A DNA stretch of 21,640 bases from Acidobacteriota bacterium (lineage in GTDB: Bacteria; Acidobacteriota; Terriglobia; Terriglobales; Acidobacteriaceae), in contig JAKBAG010000012.1 of NCBI GenBank assembly GCA_021809235.1, positions 1 to 21,640 on the forward strand. The letters run 5' to 3'. The notes under the pieces were generated by a model. The model was given only the letters and a program-made list of their open reading frames with translations. It was not told where the DNA came from and searched no databases. The translations under genes were made by a program, and so were the position numbers. Below are positions 1-8,000 of this stretch, one piece after another. How positions within the stretch are numbered: position 1 is the first letter of the stretch; each line of letters begins with the position of its first letter.

Positions 1-873
1 CGCGTTGCGACAAAACACTGGTGGAATCCCGTGCGAGAACTGCGAAGGCAGATCGGGTTGAGCGATTCGTGCGATCCGGTATTCAGCGATAAATTTTCTC
101 GGGATCGAGTGCTGGCGCTGTTTTCGAGAGAATTTGCGCAGCCGCAGCCGGACTGGCCGACGCAGACGTTGCAGCCGGGATTTGTGTTTCTGGAGTGTGC
201 CGCCGGATGCGATGACGTTGACCCGCGCTTGAGCGCGTTCCTGGCCAACGGCGAAGCACCGCTGATTTTTACGCAAGGCTCAACGGCTGTGCATTCTGCT
301 GGGCGTTTTTTTGAGATCAGCGCGATGATCGCTCAGAGGATGGGACGACGAGCAGTTCTGGTAGGCGCGCGTCCTGACGGTGCATTTTCAGATGGGGGAA
401 TTGGCGACAATTGTCTGAGCATTCCGTATGTGTCGTATGAGTCGATTTTTCCGCAAGCTGCGGCGATCATCCATCAGGGTGGGTCGGGAACAACCGGACA
501 GGCTTTGCGCGCGGGCAAGCCGCAGATGATTGTGCCGTTTGGCTGGGACCAGCCAGACAACGCACGACGCATGGAAAGGCTACGGGTTGGATTCAGCCTG
601 GCACGAACTGAATTTTGCGTCGAGCGCGCGGTGCCGCTGCTGGGGAGATTGCTTGACGAGCGGGAATTCACTGAGAATGCGCAGCGAGTCCGCAGGGCGA
701 TGGAGAGCGAACGCGGGGTTGAGGGTGCGTGCGATGGGATTGAAGAGGTTCTTTTTCGTGGCGCGGATGGAAAGGTTGGGCCCTCAGCGAGGGCCTGGCT
801 GCTGGGTGGGTCGAAGGTGGAGGATTGGACCGTCGAACGGGAGCGCGACACGGGCCGTGCGGTGGAGTTGTAA
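1..873 (+). CDS. Family 1 (UGT/MGT-like) glycosyltransferase, C-terminal part, 5' truncated by window
   Basis: The reading frame is open from base 1, so the gene begins upstream; the GTG at 31 is only the first start-like codon inside the window. About 290 codons are visible. The nucleotide-sugar donor half of a GT-B fold is present: PLIFTQGST near codons 87-95, then HQGGSGTT at about codon 158 and WDQPDN at about 182. These are the C-terminal donor-binding signatures of UDP-glycosyltransferases of the MGT/UGT type. Such enzymes transfer a sugar to a lipid or small-molecule acceptor in the cytoplasm or at the inner membrane face. The acceptor half is outside the window, so the substrate cannot be guessed. 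The last 40 or so residues after the final helix look family-unlike and low in conservation cues. The membrane glycosyltransferase gene starts 65 bases downstream on the same strand. Confidence 0.85.
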   Translation, partial: RVATKHWWNPVRELRRQIGLSDSCDPVFSDKFSRDRVLALFSREFAQPQPDWPTQTLQPGFVFLECAAGCDDVDPRLSAFLANGEAPLIFTQGSTAVHSAGRFFEISAMIAQRMGRRAVLVGARPDGAFSDGGIGDNCLSIPYVSYESIFPQAAAIIHQGGSGTTGQALRAGKPQMIVPFGWDQPDNARRMERLRVGFSLARTEFCVERAVPLLGRLLDEREFTENAQRVRRAMESERGVEGACDGIEEVLFRGADGKVGPSARAWLLGGSKVEDWTVERERDTGRAVEL

Positions 874-905
874 GGCTCGCCGAGTGGCGATGAAAATTCT
901 GATAG

Positions 906-931
906 GCTGGGTACGGGCCGGATACCCCAGC
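906..931 (+). repeat. Hairpin between the two glycosyltransferase genes
   Basis: The arms GCTGGGTA (906-913) and TACCCCAGC (923-931) pair over 8 bases with one bulged C and a 9-nt loop. The hairpin ends 7 bases before the ATG at 939, and no T tract follows. It could attenuate transcription after the first gene or hinder translation of the second. Chance is not excluded. Confidence 0.35.
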
Positions 932-938
932 TTGGCCG

Positions 939-2846
939 ATGGAATTGTACGCGATGCCAGAGTTGGTGTGCGATGCCAGAGATAGTTCTGAAGTCAGAAA
1001 TGAGATTGTGGGCGCGGAACTGCCCCCCGTTTTGAACGAAGCGAGAGCCAATTCGAGCACGAGCGGCGGATGGAAGCTGCCGGCGGATATTCCGTGGCTG
1101 GAGATTGCCAGTCTGCTGCTGTTCATGGGGTTCTTTACGCTTTATGGCGTAGTCCCTGTTCTGGGCGGCGCAGGGCTGGGACTGGTGGGTGCCGATGAGC
1201 CGCGCTATGCGCAGATTGCCCACGAGATGCTGGCCAAGCTGCTGCACGCGCACTCGCTGCGCGGGGAGCTTTCGGCGTGCGTGACACCGTATCTCTATGG
1301 GCGTCCGTGGCTGGAAAAGCCGGCGCTTTATTACTGGCGCGCGATGTATGTCTTTCGCGAGTTTGGCGTATCCGATTGGGCGGCACGGCTGCCTTCGGTC
1401 AGCTTTGCGCTGTGGCTGGTGGGACTCACCTACCTGCACATGCGCAGCTTCCGGCGCGGCGGGCATCTGGATGCGGCGCTGATTACGGCGACGTGCGTGG
1501 GCATTTTGAGCTTTTCACGCGGAGCCTCGACGGACATGCAACTGGCCGCTCCGTTCTGCATCGGGATGCTGGGCTGGTATGCGTGGTATGAGACGCGGTC
1601 CAAGTTCTGGCTGGTGGATATTTACTTTTTCACGGCGCTGGCGACGCTGGCCAAGGGTCCAGTGGCGCCGTTTCTGGCGCTGCTGATTATCGGCGCGTTT
1701 GCGGCACTGCGGCGGGAGTGGTGGATTCTGAAGAAATCGCTCTGGTGGCCGGGAATACTGCTCTACTTTGCGATTGTGCTGCCGTGGTTTGTGGCCGTGC
1801 AGAGGGAGAATCCCACCTTCTTTGTGGAGTTTTTCCTGCAGCATAATCTGGAACGCTTTGCCACCAACCGGTATCAACATGAGCAGCCCTTCTGGTACTA
1901 CCTGGTGGTGGTCGCCGTAGCCACCATGCCGTGGACGGTGATAGCGATGCGGGCGCTGTGGGACGGGATATTGACGTCGGGGAAAGAGTGGCGGCTGCGC
2001 CACTCAACGGCCGATCAGGTGGCGCGTAGCCTGCCAGGCGATGCCTTCCCGGAGTATCTGGTGCTGTGGGCGCTGATTCCAATCGTATTTTTCTCCCTTT
2101 CGCAGTCCAAGCTGCCGGGCTACATTCTGCCAGCCATTCCACCGATCATGATTCTTACCGGCGATTTTCTGTTTCGCAGTCGAGAACGCGGTCTGGGTCG
2201 ATGGGTGCTTGGCGGCCATGCACTGCTGGTCGGCTTTGCCACGGTATCCGTACTGCTGGGCACCTGGTATGTAGCAAACGGAACCCATGGCCATCCGCCT
2301 GCGGGGCGCATGGCCATGGCGGCTGTGGCCGGACTGACGGCAACAGCACTGCAACTGCTGGTGGTGCATCGGCTGGGACTGATGCGGCTGCGGCTGGCAA
2401 CCAGCCTGGTGATGGTTGCACTGCTGCTGTTTCTCTACGGCGTGGGACCGTTCTTCGGGATTCCGGCCGTGGAGGCAAGCAAGGCCACCATCCATCTGCT
2501 GGACCGCAGCTATTCAGCGCGCCCCTTGGCCGAGAGACTGGCAACCCTGTTTCCGCCCGATGAAACGATTGCCGTCTTCCGTGTGCGGCGGGATATGGAG
2601 TATGGCCTGGCCTTCTATCGCAACCATGAGGTAGCCAACTATGACGTGGTTGGCGTTCCGGCCGGGGAGCATGTGCTGGTGGTACGCGTGACCGGCAAGA
2701 ACGGCAAGGACCTGCACTCGATGGATGCCCTGCAGGAGTATCTGGAAGGCAGAAGCTACCAGAAGCTCTTTGACTGGCCCGAGCAGGGACTGGCTGTCTA
2801 TCGGGTGGGCGCACTGACCCCGGGTAACGGCGCGGCGGCCGAGTAG
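939..2846 (+). CDS. ArnT/PMT-like polytopic glycosyltransferase (GT39/GT83 type)
   Basis: A 635-residue multi-spanning membrane protein. A cytoplasmic lead of about 50 residues precedes the first membrane segment (roughly 52-72). The GADEPRYA motif follows at 84-91, then YGRPWLEKPALYYW around 120-133. This acidic first periplasmic loop plus the LEKP element is the hallmark of ArnT-like and dolichyl/undecaprenyl-phosphate-dependent GT-C enzymes, which use polyprenyl-phosphate sugars at the outer face of the inner membrane. About ten or more hydrophobic segments follow, with a soluble C-terminal domain from about residue 515. Acceptor (lipid A, glycan or protein) is not determinable. The start is uncertain: no clear Shine-Dalgarno precedes 939, and ATG 954 is an alternative. 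The N-terminal segment holds a 12-base direct repeat, GCGATGCCAGAG, at about 951 and 970. Confidence 0.88.
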   Translation: MELYAMPELVCDARDSSEVRNEIVGAELPPVLNEARANSSTSGGWKLPADIPWLEIASLLLFMGFFTLYGVVPVLGGAGLGLVGADEPRYAQIAHEMLAKLLHAHSLRGELSACVTPYLYGRPWLEKPALYYWRAMYVFREFGVSDWAARLPSVSFALWLVGLTYLHMRSFRRGGHLDAALITATCVGILSFSRGASTDMQLAAPFCIGMLGWYAWYETRSKFWLVDIYFFTALATLAKGPVAPFLALLIIGAFAALRREWWILKKSLWWPGILLYFAIVLPWFVAVQRENPTFFVEFFLQHNLERFATNRYQHEQPFWYYLVVVAVATMPWTVIAMRALWDGILTSGKEWRLRHSTADQVARSLPGDAFPEYLVLWALIPIVFFSLSQSKLPGYILPAIPPIMILTGDFLFRSRERGLGRWVLGGHALLVGFATVSVLLGTWYVANGTHGHPPAGRMAMAAVAGLTATALQLLVVHRLGLMRLRLATSLVMVALLLFLYGVGPFFGIPAVEASKATIHLLDRSYSARPLAERLATLFPPDETIAVFRVRRDMEYGLAFYRNHEVANYDVVGVPAGEHVLVVRVTGKNGKDLHSMDALQEYLEGRSYQKLFDWPEQGLAVYRVGALTPGNGAAAE

Positions 2847-3154
2847 TAACCCGGCAACTAGCGGCATGATCAAGCGGAATGATCACGCCGAACGGGACTG
2901 CTGCATCCGGGATAGGCACAGACAATCAAGTGAGGCTATCGCGAAGGATCCGTTGCAAAAGCAGGACGGGAACTGCAGCGAGGATTTGCTCCGGCCTTTT
3001 GCCAAAGACAGTGCCGAACTGCGCTATGCTCAGAGCATTCCCCGACTTCGGCGTGGAAGCGCATGCCTGTATGACACGCCGGTCAGTCGGAATCACTGCA
3101 ACAAAGTCCGGAGCAGATACGTCGGATGCAGCAGGCAGCAACGGGAGCAGCCCC
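2847..3154 (+). other. 308-base gap between glycosyltransferase and GNAT gene
   Basis: Apart from the hairpin at 2862-2890, no gene is convincing here. The GNAT frame stays open leftward to 2879. However, the 92 added residues (rich in Arg, Cys and Thr, with no recognisable domain) look non-coding, and the ribosome site favours the ATG at 3155. No clear promoter could be fixed. Confidence 0.5.
2862..2890. terminator. Long hairpin 16 bases after the membrane glycosyltransferase stop
   Basis: The arms are CGGC-A-TGATCA (2862-2872) and TGATCA-C-GCCG (2880-2890). They pair with a single A/C mismatch around a 7-nt loop. The position just after the stop codon suggests a 3' end structure, but there is no T run, so intrinsic termination is unproven. 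Each arm contains the self-complementary TGATCA. Confidence 0.4.
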
Positions 3155-4186
3155 ATGGCAACAGGCGTGACGCTGGAGATTCGAGACCTCAGGCTGTATG
3201 GCGCCACCGAACTGCGTCCGCTGCTCGGTGTGGAATGCGAGATTTGGCGGCAGAGGCTTAATTGGGAGTATAAAAGTTCGGCGCGGCTGCTGCTGGAGTA
3301 TCTGGACGCGCGCTCCCTACCTGGCTTTGTCGCTTTGGAGCAGGGCGAGATTCTGGGCTATGTATTCTGCGTATATGAGGCGCACAAGGCGGTAATCGGC
3401 AATGTCTTTGCGCCGCCGCGTGTCATCGGAGACTGGAGCGTGGCTGACACTCCGCCCCGGCATGAGGTGGAGCGACTGCTGCTGGAGCAGGCCGTCACGC
3501 TGCTGACGCACTCGCCGGGCGTGGACCGGGTGGAGACACAGCTCCTGTTGCACCCGGCTGGCGAATTTGGGGCAACACTTGCCGAGCATGGCTTCCAACG
3601 CTCCGAACGGTTATATCTGGAGCGGATCCTTCGGCGAACCCCAATGCACACATCACAGACGAACTGCGCTGCAGCTACGCCAGTCCGGGCGCAGGCAATC
3701 GTCGGCGGCTGCAATCTGCGGCTCTGGCGCGATGGCGACATGCATGGCGCAGCGCAATTGATTGTGGCCGCCTATCCGGAGCATCCCGACAGCCGTATCA
3801 ATGATCAGTATCGATCGCTTCCCGGAGCGCAGCGCTTTCTGCACAACATCGTTCGTTTTCCCGGTTGCGGAAGCTTTGTGCCCGAGGCTTCCTTCCTGGC
3901 CGTGGATGCAGTCAGCGGAGCCTTGGCTGGCATGGTGCTCAGCTCGCAGATCAGCAGCGGGTGCGGGCACATTACACAGATCTGCGTTGCGCCCGAATAT
4001 CGCCGGCGCGGGCTGGCGGATTGGCTGCTGGAAGAGTCAATTGCATCGCTGGAGGCAAGGGGCATGGAGCGACTCACGCTGACCGTGACGGCCAGCAACG
4101 CCGACGCCATACGCCTCTACCAGCGCAAGGGCTTCACAGAGCTTCATCGCTTCGATGCTGCGGTCTGGGAGCGGCCGCGGCTCTGA
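3155..4186 (+). CDS. Tandem GNAT-family N-acetyltransferase
   Basis: 343 residues from ATG 3155, which is chosen because GGGAG lies 8 bases upstream and the residues before it lack domain character. The protein appears to hold two GNAT folds. The first half (about 1-150) contains a weak N-terminal copy, with FVALEQGEILGYVFCVYEAH resembling the central beta strands. The second half (about 175-343) is a canonical copy: ITQICVAPEYRRRGLA, with the acetyl-CoA pyrophosphate loop RRRGLA at 283-288, and then the conserved N-ADAIRLYQRKGF segment from about 315. GNAT enzymes transfer acyl groups from acyl-CoA to amines. The substrate is unknown and neighbours give no hint. The first domain may bind substrate without catalysing, as in mycothiol-synthase-like tandem GNATs, but I cannot assign that activity. 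Confidence 0.85.
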   Translation: MATGVTLEIRDLRLYGATELRPLLGVECEIWRQRLNWEYKSSARLLLEYLDARSLPGFVALEQGEILGYVFCVYEAHKAVIGNVFAPPRVIGDWSVADTPPRHEVERLLLEQAVTLLTHSPGVDRVETQLLLHPAGEFGATLAEHGFQRSERLYLERILRRTPMHTSQTNCAAATPVRAQAIVGGCNLRLWRDGDMHGAAQLIVAAYPEHPDSRINDQYRSLPGAQRFLHNIVRFPGCGSFVPEASFLAVDAVSGALAGMVLSSQISSGCGHITQICVAPEYRRRGLADWLLEESIASLEARGMERLTLTVTASNADAIRLYQRKGFTELHRFDAAVWERPRL

Positions 4187-4191
4187 GCGTC

Positions 4192-4213
4192 TTTCCATGT
4201 GCTATGGAAGTTT
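4192..4213. terminator. Weak hairpin between convergent genes
   Basis: TTCCAT (4193-4198) pairs with ATGGAA (4204-4209) around a 5-nt loop and is followed by GTTT. It lies between the stop of the GNAT gene and the convergent small membrane gene, so it could end both transcripts. The stem is short and A/T-containing, so confidence is low. Confidence 0.3.
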
Positions 4214-4241
4214 GCCCATCAGTTCACTGTGGAAGCAGGTC

Positions 4242-4478
4242 CTAGTGAAGAATCAGAGCCATCAGCCAACTGGCTGCGATCACCGAAACCGTAAACAGCA
4301 GGAAGCACCAGGCGCCGTAACGCAGCATGGCGCGCGGTGAGCTGCGCTGCGTGATGCCGAAGATGGTGGAGGCAAACAGCGCACAGAGCAGAACCGCGGT
4401 GAAGTGCGAGGGGCGAAAAACCCAGAACGCAAGCTCGCCCGGTGTGACTGGCATCCTAAGAAGTGTCAGCAGAGTCAT
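4242..4478 (-). CDS. Small inner-membrane protein, translationally coupled to the DUF6677-like gene
   Basis: 78 residues from the ATG at 4478. That start overlaps the upstream gene's stop as ATGA (4475-4478), and AGGA lies about 10 bases before it, which is why it is preferred over the in-frame codon at 4508. Two hydrophobic segments are visible: about residues 22-41 (containing FTAVLLCALFASTIFG) and about 52-76 (containing WCFLLFTVSVIAASWLMAL). They are separated by a short basic loop (QRSSPRAMLR), which predicts a two-pass inner-membrane protein. I do not recognise the family. The ATGA overlap implies that it is made in proportion to the upstream protein and may be its partner. Confidence 0.7.
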   Translation of the reverse strand: MTLLTLLRMPVTPGELAFWVFRPSHFTAVLLCALFASTIFGITQRSSPRAMLRYGAWCFLLFTVSVIAASWLMALILH

Positions 4479-4885
4479 CCGGCTTGATCCTGCTTTCTGC
4501 CGTTGCACAAATTGTGCGCGTCCACTGCGGCCATGATGTTCAGGAGTCCAGCCATGACAATGAAACGACTGCCGTAGTCGGCAGTCGTGACTTGAATCGA
4601 GTCTGCACCCCAGCCAAAGAGCTTGCCGAGAAAGAAGCAGAGACCACTGCCCATATCTCCGGCCAGGCTCAGCAGATCCAGAATCTCCCGGGCAGAGCCG
4701 TAGAGCTTACCCTGCATGGCGATGCCGAGCAGGAACATGGCCACAATGCTCGTGAAGATGAGAGCGGCACGGATGGGTTTGCGAAGCAGCAGATGGCCGG
4801 CACCTGGAATCAGCCAGCCGAGCAGGAGCGTCAGCCAGGGCGAAATCCCCGAGGGCGGAGCAGATTGGGCACGTTGGGCAGACAT
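4475..4885 (-). CDS. DUF6677-like membrane protein
   Basis: 136 residues from ATG 4885. GAGG sits very close upstream, and an in-frame ATG at 4915 is possible but has no ribosome site. A short polar N-terminus leads into a compact helical hairpin (WLTLLLGWLIPGAGHLLLRK, then AALIFTSIVAMFLLGIAM). A loop follows, and then another hydrophobic stretch (FIVMAGLLNIMAAVDAHN). The PGAGH-L-x-x-K/R pattern followed by a membrane helix resembles the small membrane proteins annotated DUF6677 in acidobacteria and, more loosely, TM2-like hairpins. Function is unknown. It is the first gene of a two-gene minus-strand unit and is divergent from the molybdenum hydroxylase genes. Confidence 0.75.
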   Translation of the reverse strand: MSAQRAQSAPPSGISPWLTLLLGWLIPGAGHLLLRKPIRAALIFTSIVAMFLLGIAMQGKLYGSAREILDLLSLAGDMGSGLCFFLGKLFGWGADSIQVTTADYGSRFIVMAGLLNIMAAVDAHNLCNGRKQDQAG

Positions 4886-5113
4886 CCCCTCGATTTTATC
4901 GGATACAACCGGCATGCGGAGCCTACGGACACAAAATGCTGTTCCAGAGCGAAAACCCAAGTCGGGGCCGGCACACAGAGGACCGGAGCCCCCTCTCGCT
5001 TATGCCTGCAGAGGAACTTGCCAAGGCTGGCCTTCCCGGAATACTGTATGTAGCAAGTTTGCTCAATTTACTGGGGATTTCCGGGCCGCAGCACATACAA
5101 GGGGAGTGCCACC
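4886..5113. promoter_or_regulatory. Divergent intergenic region (DUF6677-like / molybdenum hydroxylase)
   Basis: 228 bases separate two divergent units, so both promoters should lie here. I found no convincing -35/-10 pair. A 12-base inverted repeat, AGCAA-GT-TTGCT (5052-5063), lies 51 bases upstream of the plus-strand start and could be an operator half-site arrangement, but it is short. Confidence 0.35.
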
Positions 5114-5605
5114 ATGCTCTTCAAATTAAAGATCAATCAACGTATCGAAACCGTAGATGTATCTCCGGATACGCCGCTGTTGTGGGTTCTGCGGGATGTG
5201 CTCCATCTCGTGGGCACCAAGTACGGCTGTGGCATGGGAGTTTGCGGTGCCTGCACGGTACACCTGGGCGACCAGGCTATCCGCTCCTGCAGCATTCCCG
5301 TCAGCGCCCTGGGCGATCAGCCGATCACCACAATCGAAGGACTGGCCGAGGCCGAGCGCCATCCGGTGCAGCTCGCCTGGGAGTCGCTCGATGTGCCCCA
5401 GTGCGGATACTGCCAGGCCGGGCAGATCATGTCTGCCACAGCGCTGCTGCATCACACCCCCCATCCTACGGTCGAAGATATTGACGCTGCCATGAGTGGC
5501 AACCTCTGCCGCTGCGGAACCTACACCCGGATCCGGGAAGCCATACAACATGCAGCCAGTTTGGGGCACACGGCAGCAGCCCATAAAACAGCCCACGGCG
5601 AGTAA
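5114..5605 (+). CDS. (2Fe-2S)-binding subunit of IorAB-type molybdenum hydroxylase
   Basis: 163 residues, with GGGGAG 8 bases before the ATG. It follows the xanthine-oxidase-family small-subunit plan. A plant-type ferredoxin domain has cluster ligands C39, C44, C47 and C59 (YGCGMGVCGACTVH). A C-terminal helical domain has C97, C100, C132 and C134 (PQCGYCQAGQ; GNLCRCGTYTRI). All eight ligands are present. The protein passes electrons from the molybdenum centre of the next gene product, with which it should form a heterodimer. It has no export signal of its own. The partner carries a twin-arginine signal, so the folded dimer may cross the membrane by hitch-hiking. The gap to the large subunit is 15 bases, so they are one operon. 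Closest named relatives are isoquinoline 1-oxidoreductase alpha and aldehyde-oxidase small subunits; the true substrate is unknown. Confidence 0.92.
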   Translation: MLFKLKINQRIETVDVSPDTPLLWVLRDVLHLVGTKYGCGMGVCGACTVHLGDQAIRSCSIPVSALGDQPITTIEGLAEAERHPVQLAWESLDVPQCGYCQAGQIMSATALLHHTPHPTVEDIDAAMSGNLCRCGTYTRIREAIQHAASLGHTAAAHKTAHGE

Positions 5606-5620
5606 CGGGAGGGTTCTTCC

Positions 5621-7852
5621 ATGCGTATGAATCGCAGATCGTTTTTACAGTTGGCCACACTTGCCGGCGGTGGCATGGCTTTGCGTCTCTATCACTTGCC
5701 TACCCTCGATGCGCAGGAAAAACTCCCAGAGCTCACGCCGCAGGCGTTCGTTCACATTGCCCCGGATGGCATCACGACCATCATGGCCCGGGCTTCGGAG
5801 TCTGGCCAGGGCATGCGCAACATGCTGCCCATGCTCATTGCCGAAGAGCTCGACGTGGACTGGAAGAATGTGCGTGTCCAACAGGCCGATCTGGACGAAA
5901 GCCGCTACGGTCGTCAGTTCTCAGGCGGCTCGATGAACACCCCGCTGGGCTGGGATCCGATGCGCCGCGTCGGCGCCGCGGCACGGCAGCTGCTTGTCGC
6001 CACCGCTGCCGAACAGTGGAATCTTCCGGTCAGTGCCTGCACTACTGCGCATGGTCATGTACTGCACAAGGCCACCGGTCGCTCGGCTTCCTACGGGGAG
6101 CTAGCCTCCAGCGCCGCCAGCCGCAAAGCTCCCCCACTCGATAACGTGACGCTCAAAGACCCCAGTGAGTACCGCATCATCGGCCACTCCACCCAGGGCG
6201 TGGATATTCCCGCCATCACCACCGGAAAGCCGCTGTTCGGCATCGACGTCGAGCTCCCCGGCATGCTCTATGCCTCCATCCAGAAGGCTCCTGTCTTTGC
6301 CGGAAAGGTGAAAAACGCCAACCTGGACGAGATCCGCAAGATGCCCGGCATCCGCCACGTCTTCGTAATCGAAGGCACGATTCGGCCTGCCGCCTTCACG
6401 CCCTGGGAGCCTGGCATCGAGCCCGGCATCGCCATTGTGGCCGACACCTGGTGGCAGGCCCAGACCGCACGCACCCAGCTCAAGGTGGACTGGGACCTGG
6501 GACCGGCCGCCAGCCAAAGCTCCGAAGGTTTCCGCCAGCGGGCAAAGGAACTGCTGGCCGAGCCCCCCGGCAACACCGTCCGCACCTACGGCAATGTAGA
6601 GAGCAGCCTGCATACCGCAGCCAAGGTAGTCCAGGCAACTTACGAATACCCGTTCATCGCACATATGACCATGGAGGCGCAGGGTGCGACTGCCCACTGG
6701 AAGAACGGTCGCATGGAGATGTGGTCCACCAGCACGCAGCCGGAAAACGGCCGTGAGCTGGTCGCGCAGACCCTCGGCATCGACAAGAGCGCCATTACCA
6801 CTCACATGATTCGCTCCGGCGGCAGCTTCGGACGGCGGCTCCAGAATGATTACCTCGTCGAAGCAGCATGGATTGCGAAACGCGTCGATGCTCCCGTCAA
6901 GCTTCTCTGGTCGCGCGAGGACGACATCAGCCACGACGGCCTCCGCCCGGGCGGCACGATGGGGCTGATGGGGGGCCTGGATGCCAGGGGAAGACTGACC
7001 CACTGGCGGCAGCACTTCATCACCTTCGGCGAAAATCACCACCTTGCATCGGGCGGCGGCATCGGATCCGACTCCTATCCGGCCGGCTTCGTTCCCGCAT
7101 ACGCGCTGTACACCTCCGCCCAGCCGCTCATGCTACGCACCGGCGCTCTGCGCGCTCCGGGTGACAATGCCTACTGCTGGGTGGCACAATCCTTCCTCGA
7201 CGAGATGGCGTTCGCTGCAGGACGCGATCCGCTGGAGTTTCAGCTCGAACTGCTCAGCAATCAGCGTGTCCCCTGGACCGTCGGTCAACCGGATGCGGTT
7301 GGCGACCACGAGCCCACTGGCCCCTCCGTGCTGGTGCCCGAGCGATTCAAGGGTGTCCTGCAGCTGGTTGCAGAAAAATCGGGCTGGGCCACCCGCAAAA
7401 AGCAGCCCGGGCGCGGCATGGGCATCGCCGCCTGGTTCTGCCATCTTGGGTACTTTGCTGAAGTGGCTGACGTCTCGGTCGACAAGGACAACAACGTCAC
7501 GGTACACAACGTCTGGGCGGCTGGCGACATCGGCAGCCAGATCATCAATCCTCGCGCTGCGGAAAACATGGTACAGGGCGGCATCATGGACGGCATGAGT
7601 GCACTGGGCCAGGAGATCACCCTCGCCAACGGGCGCATCGAACAGTCCAACTTCCACAACCATCCCATCCTGCGCATGCGCCAGACGCCGAAGATTGAAG
7701 TCTTCTGGAACCGTACCCACTACCCGCCCACCGGCCTCGGAGAGCCTTCCCTGCCGCCGGTGCTGCCAGCCGTGACGAATGCTATCTTTGCCGCCACAGG
7801 TCGCAGAATTCGCACACTTCCACTGCAGCGCAGCGGCTTCAACTGGGCGTGA
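5621..7852 (+). CDS. Molybdopterin-binding subunit of IorAB-type aldehyde/N-heterocycle hydroxylase, Tat-exported
   Basis: 743 residues. GGGAGGG (5607-5613) fits the ATG at 5621; a second ATG at 5627 is spaced less well. The N-terminus NRRSFLQLATLAGGG is a twin-arginine signal, so the enzyme likely acts in the periplasm. The body has the two-part xanthine-dehydrogenase large-subunit layout of the single-chain IorB family. Visible signatures include SGGSMNTPLGWD, GSFGRRLQNDYLVEA, LLWSREDD and GLGEPSLPP; E708 in the last motif is at the position of the catalytic glutamate of xanthine oxidase relatives. These enzymes hydroxylate aldehydes or aromatic N-heterocycles with water and pass electrons through the small subunit. 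Many relatives have an adjacent cytochrome c subunit; none is seen here. An XdhC-like maturation factor is also absent from the window. Substrate is undetermined. Confidence 0.9.
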   Translation: MRMNRRSFLQLATLAGGGMALRLYHLPTLDAQEKLPELTPQAFVHIAPDGITTIMARASESGQGMRNMLPMLIAEELDVDWKNVRVQQADLDESRYGRQFSGGSMNTPLGWDPMRRVGAAARQLLVATAAEQWNLPVSACTTAHGHVLHKATGRSASYGELASSAASRKAPPLDNVTLKDPSEYRIIGHSTQGVDIPAITTGKPLFGIDVELPGMLYASIQKAPVFAGKVKNANLDEIRKMPGIRHVFVIEGTIRPAAFTPWEPGIEPGIAIVADTWWQAQTARTQLKVDWDLGPAASQSSEGFRQRAKELLAEPPGNTVRTYGNVESSLHTAAKVVQATYEYPFIAHMTMEAQGATAHWKNGRMEMWSTSTQPENGRELVAQTLGIDKSAITTHMIRSGGSFGRRLQNDYLVEAAWIAKRVDAPVKLLWSREDDISHDGLRPGGTMGLMGGLDARGRLTHWRQHFITFGENHHLASGGGIGSDSYPAGFVPAYALYTSAQPLMLRTGALRAPGDNAYCWVAQSFLDEMAFAAGRDPLEFQLELLSNQRVPWTVGQPDAVGDHEPTGPSVLVPERFKGVLQLVAEKSGWATRKKQPGRGMGIAAWFCHLGYFAEVADVSVDKDNNVTVHNVWAAGDIGSQIINPRAAENMVQGGIMDGMSALGQEITLANGRIEQSNFHNHPILRMRQTPKIEVFWNRTHYPPTGLGEPSLPPVLPAVTNAIFAATGRRIRTLPLQRSGFNWA

Positions 7853-7881
7853 ACCGTTCGAAGCCGCGCAGTTGATTTTTT
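7833..7881 (+). terminator. Candidate intrinsic terminator after the molybdenum hydroxylase operon
   Basis: GCGGCTTC (7833-7840) pairs exactly with GAAGCCGC (7860-7867) across a 19-nt loop that contains the stop codon. A run of six T (7876-7881) follows after 8 bases. The long loop and the gap before the T run weaken the call. Confidence 0.4.
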
Positions 7882-8000
7882 ACGGAGGCAAAGCTGAGGA
7901 AAGCGCGATCACTTTTCCCCGCATCAACTGCATGTCACGCAGATGCTCCCGCGCATACAGCGGAAGACGGGCAGAGCACACGCCCGCAGTATGCAATCCC

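Noticed and set aside
474..1466. 330-codon minus-strand frame over the glycosyltransferase genes
   Set aside because: It crosses two well-supported plus-strand genes and reads as Arg/Pro/Ser-rich shadow.
2926..3207. 93-codon minus-strand frame in the gap before the GNAT gene
   Set aside because: No domain, signal or ribosome site is visible, and it runs into the start of a supported plus-strand gene.
6101..7042. 313-codon minus-strand frame over the molybdopterin subunit
   Set aside because: It lies fully inside a well-supported gene and has no family signature.
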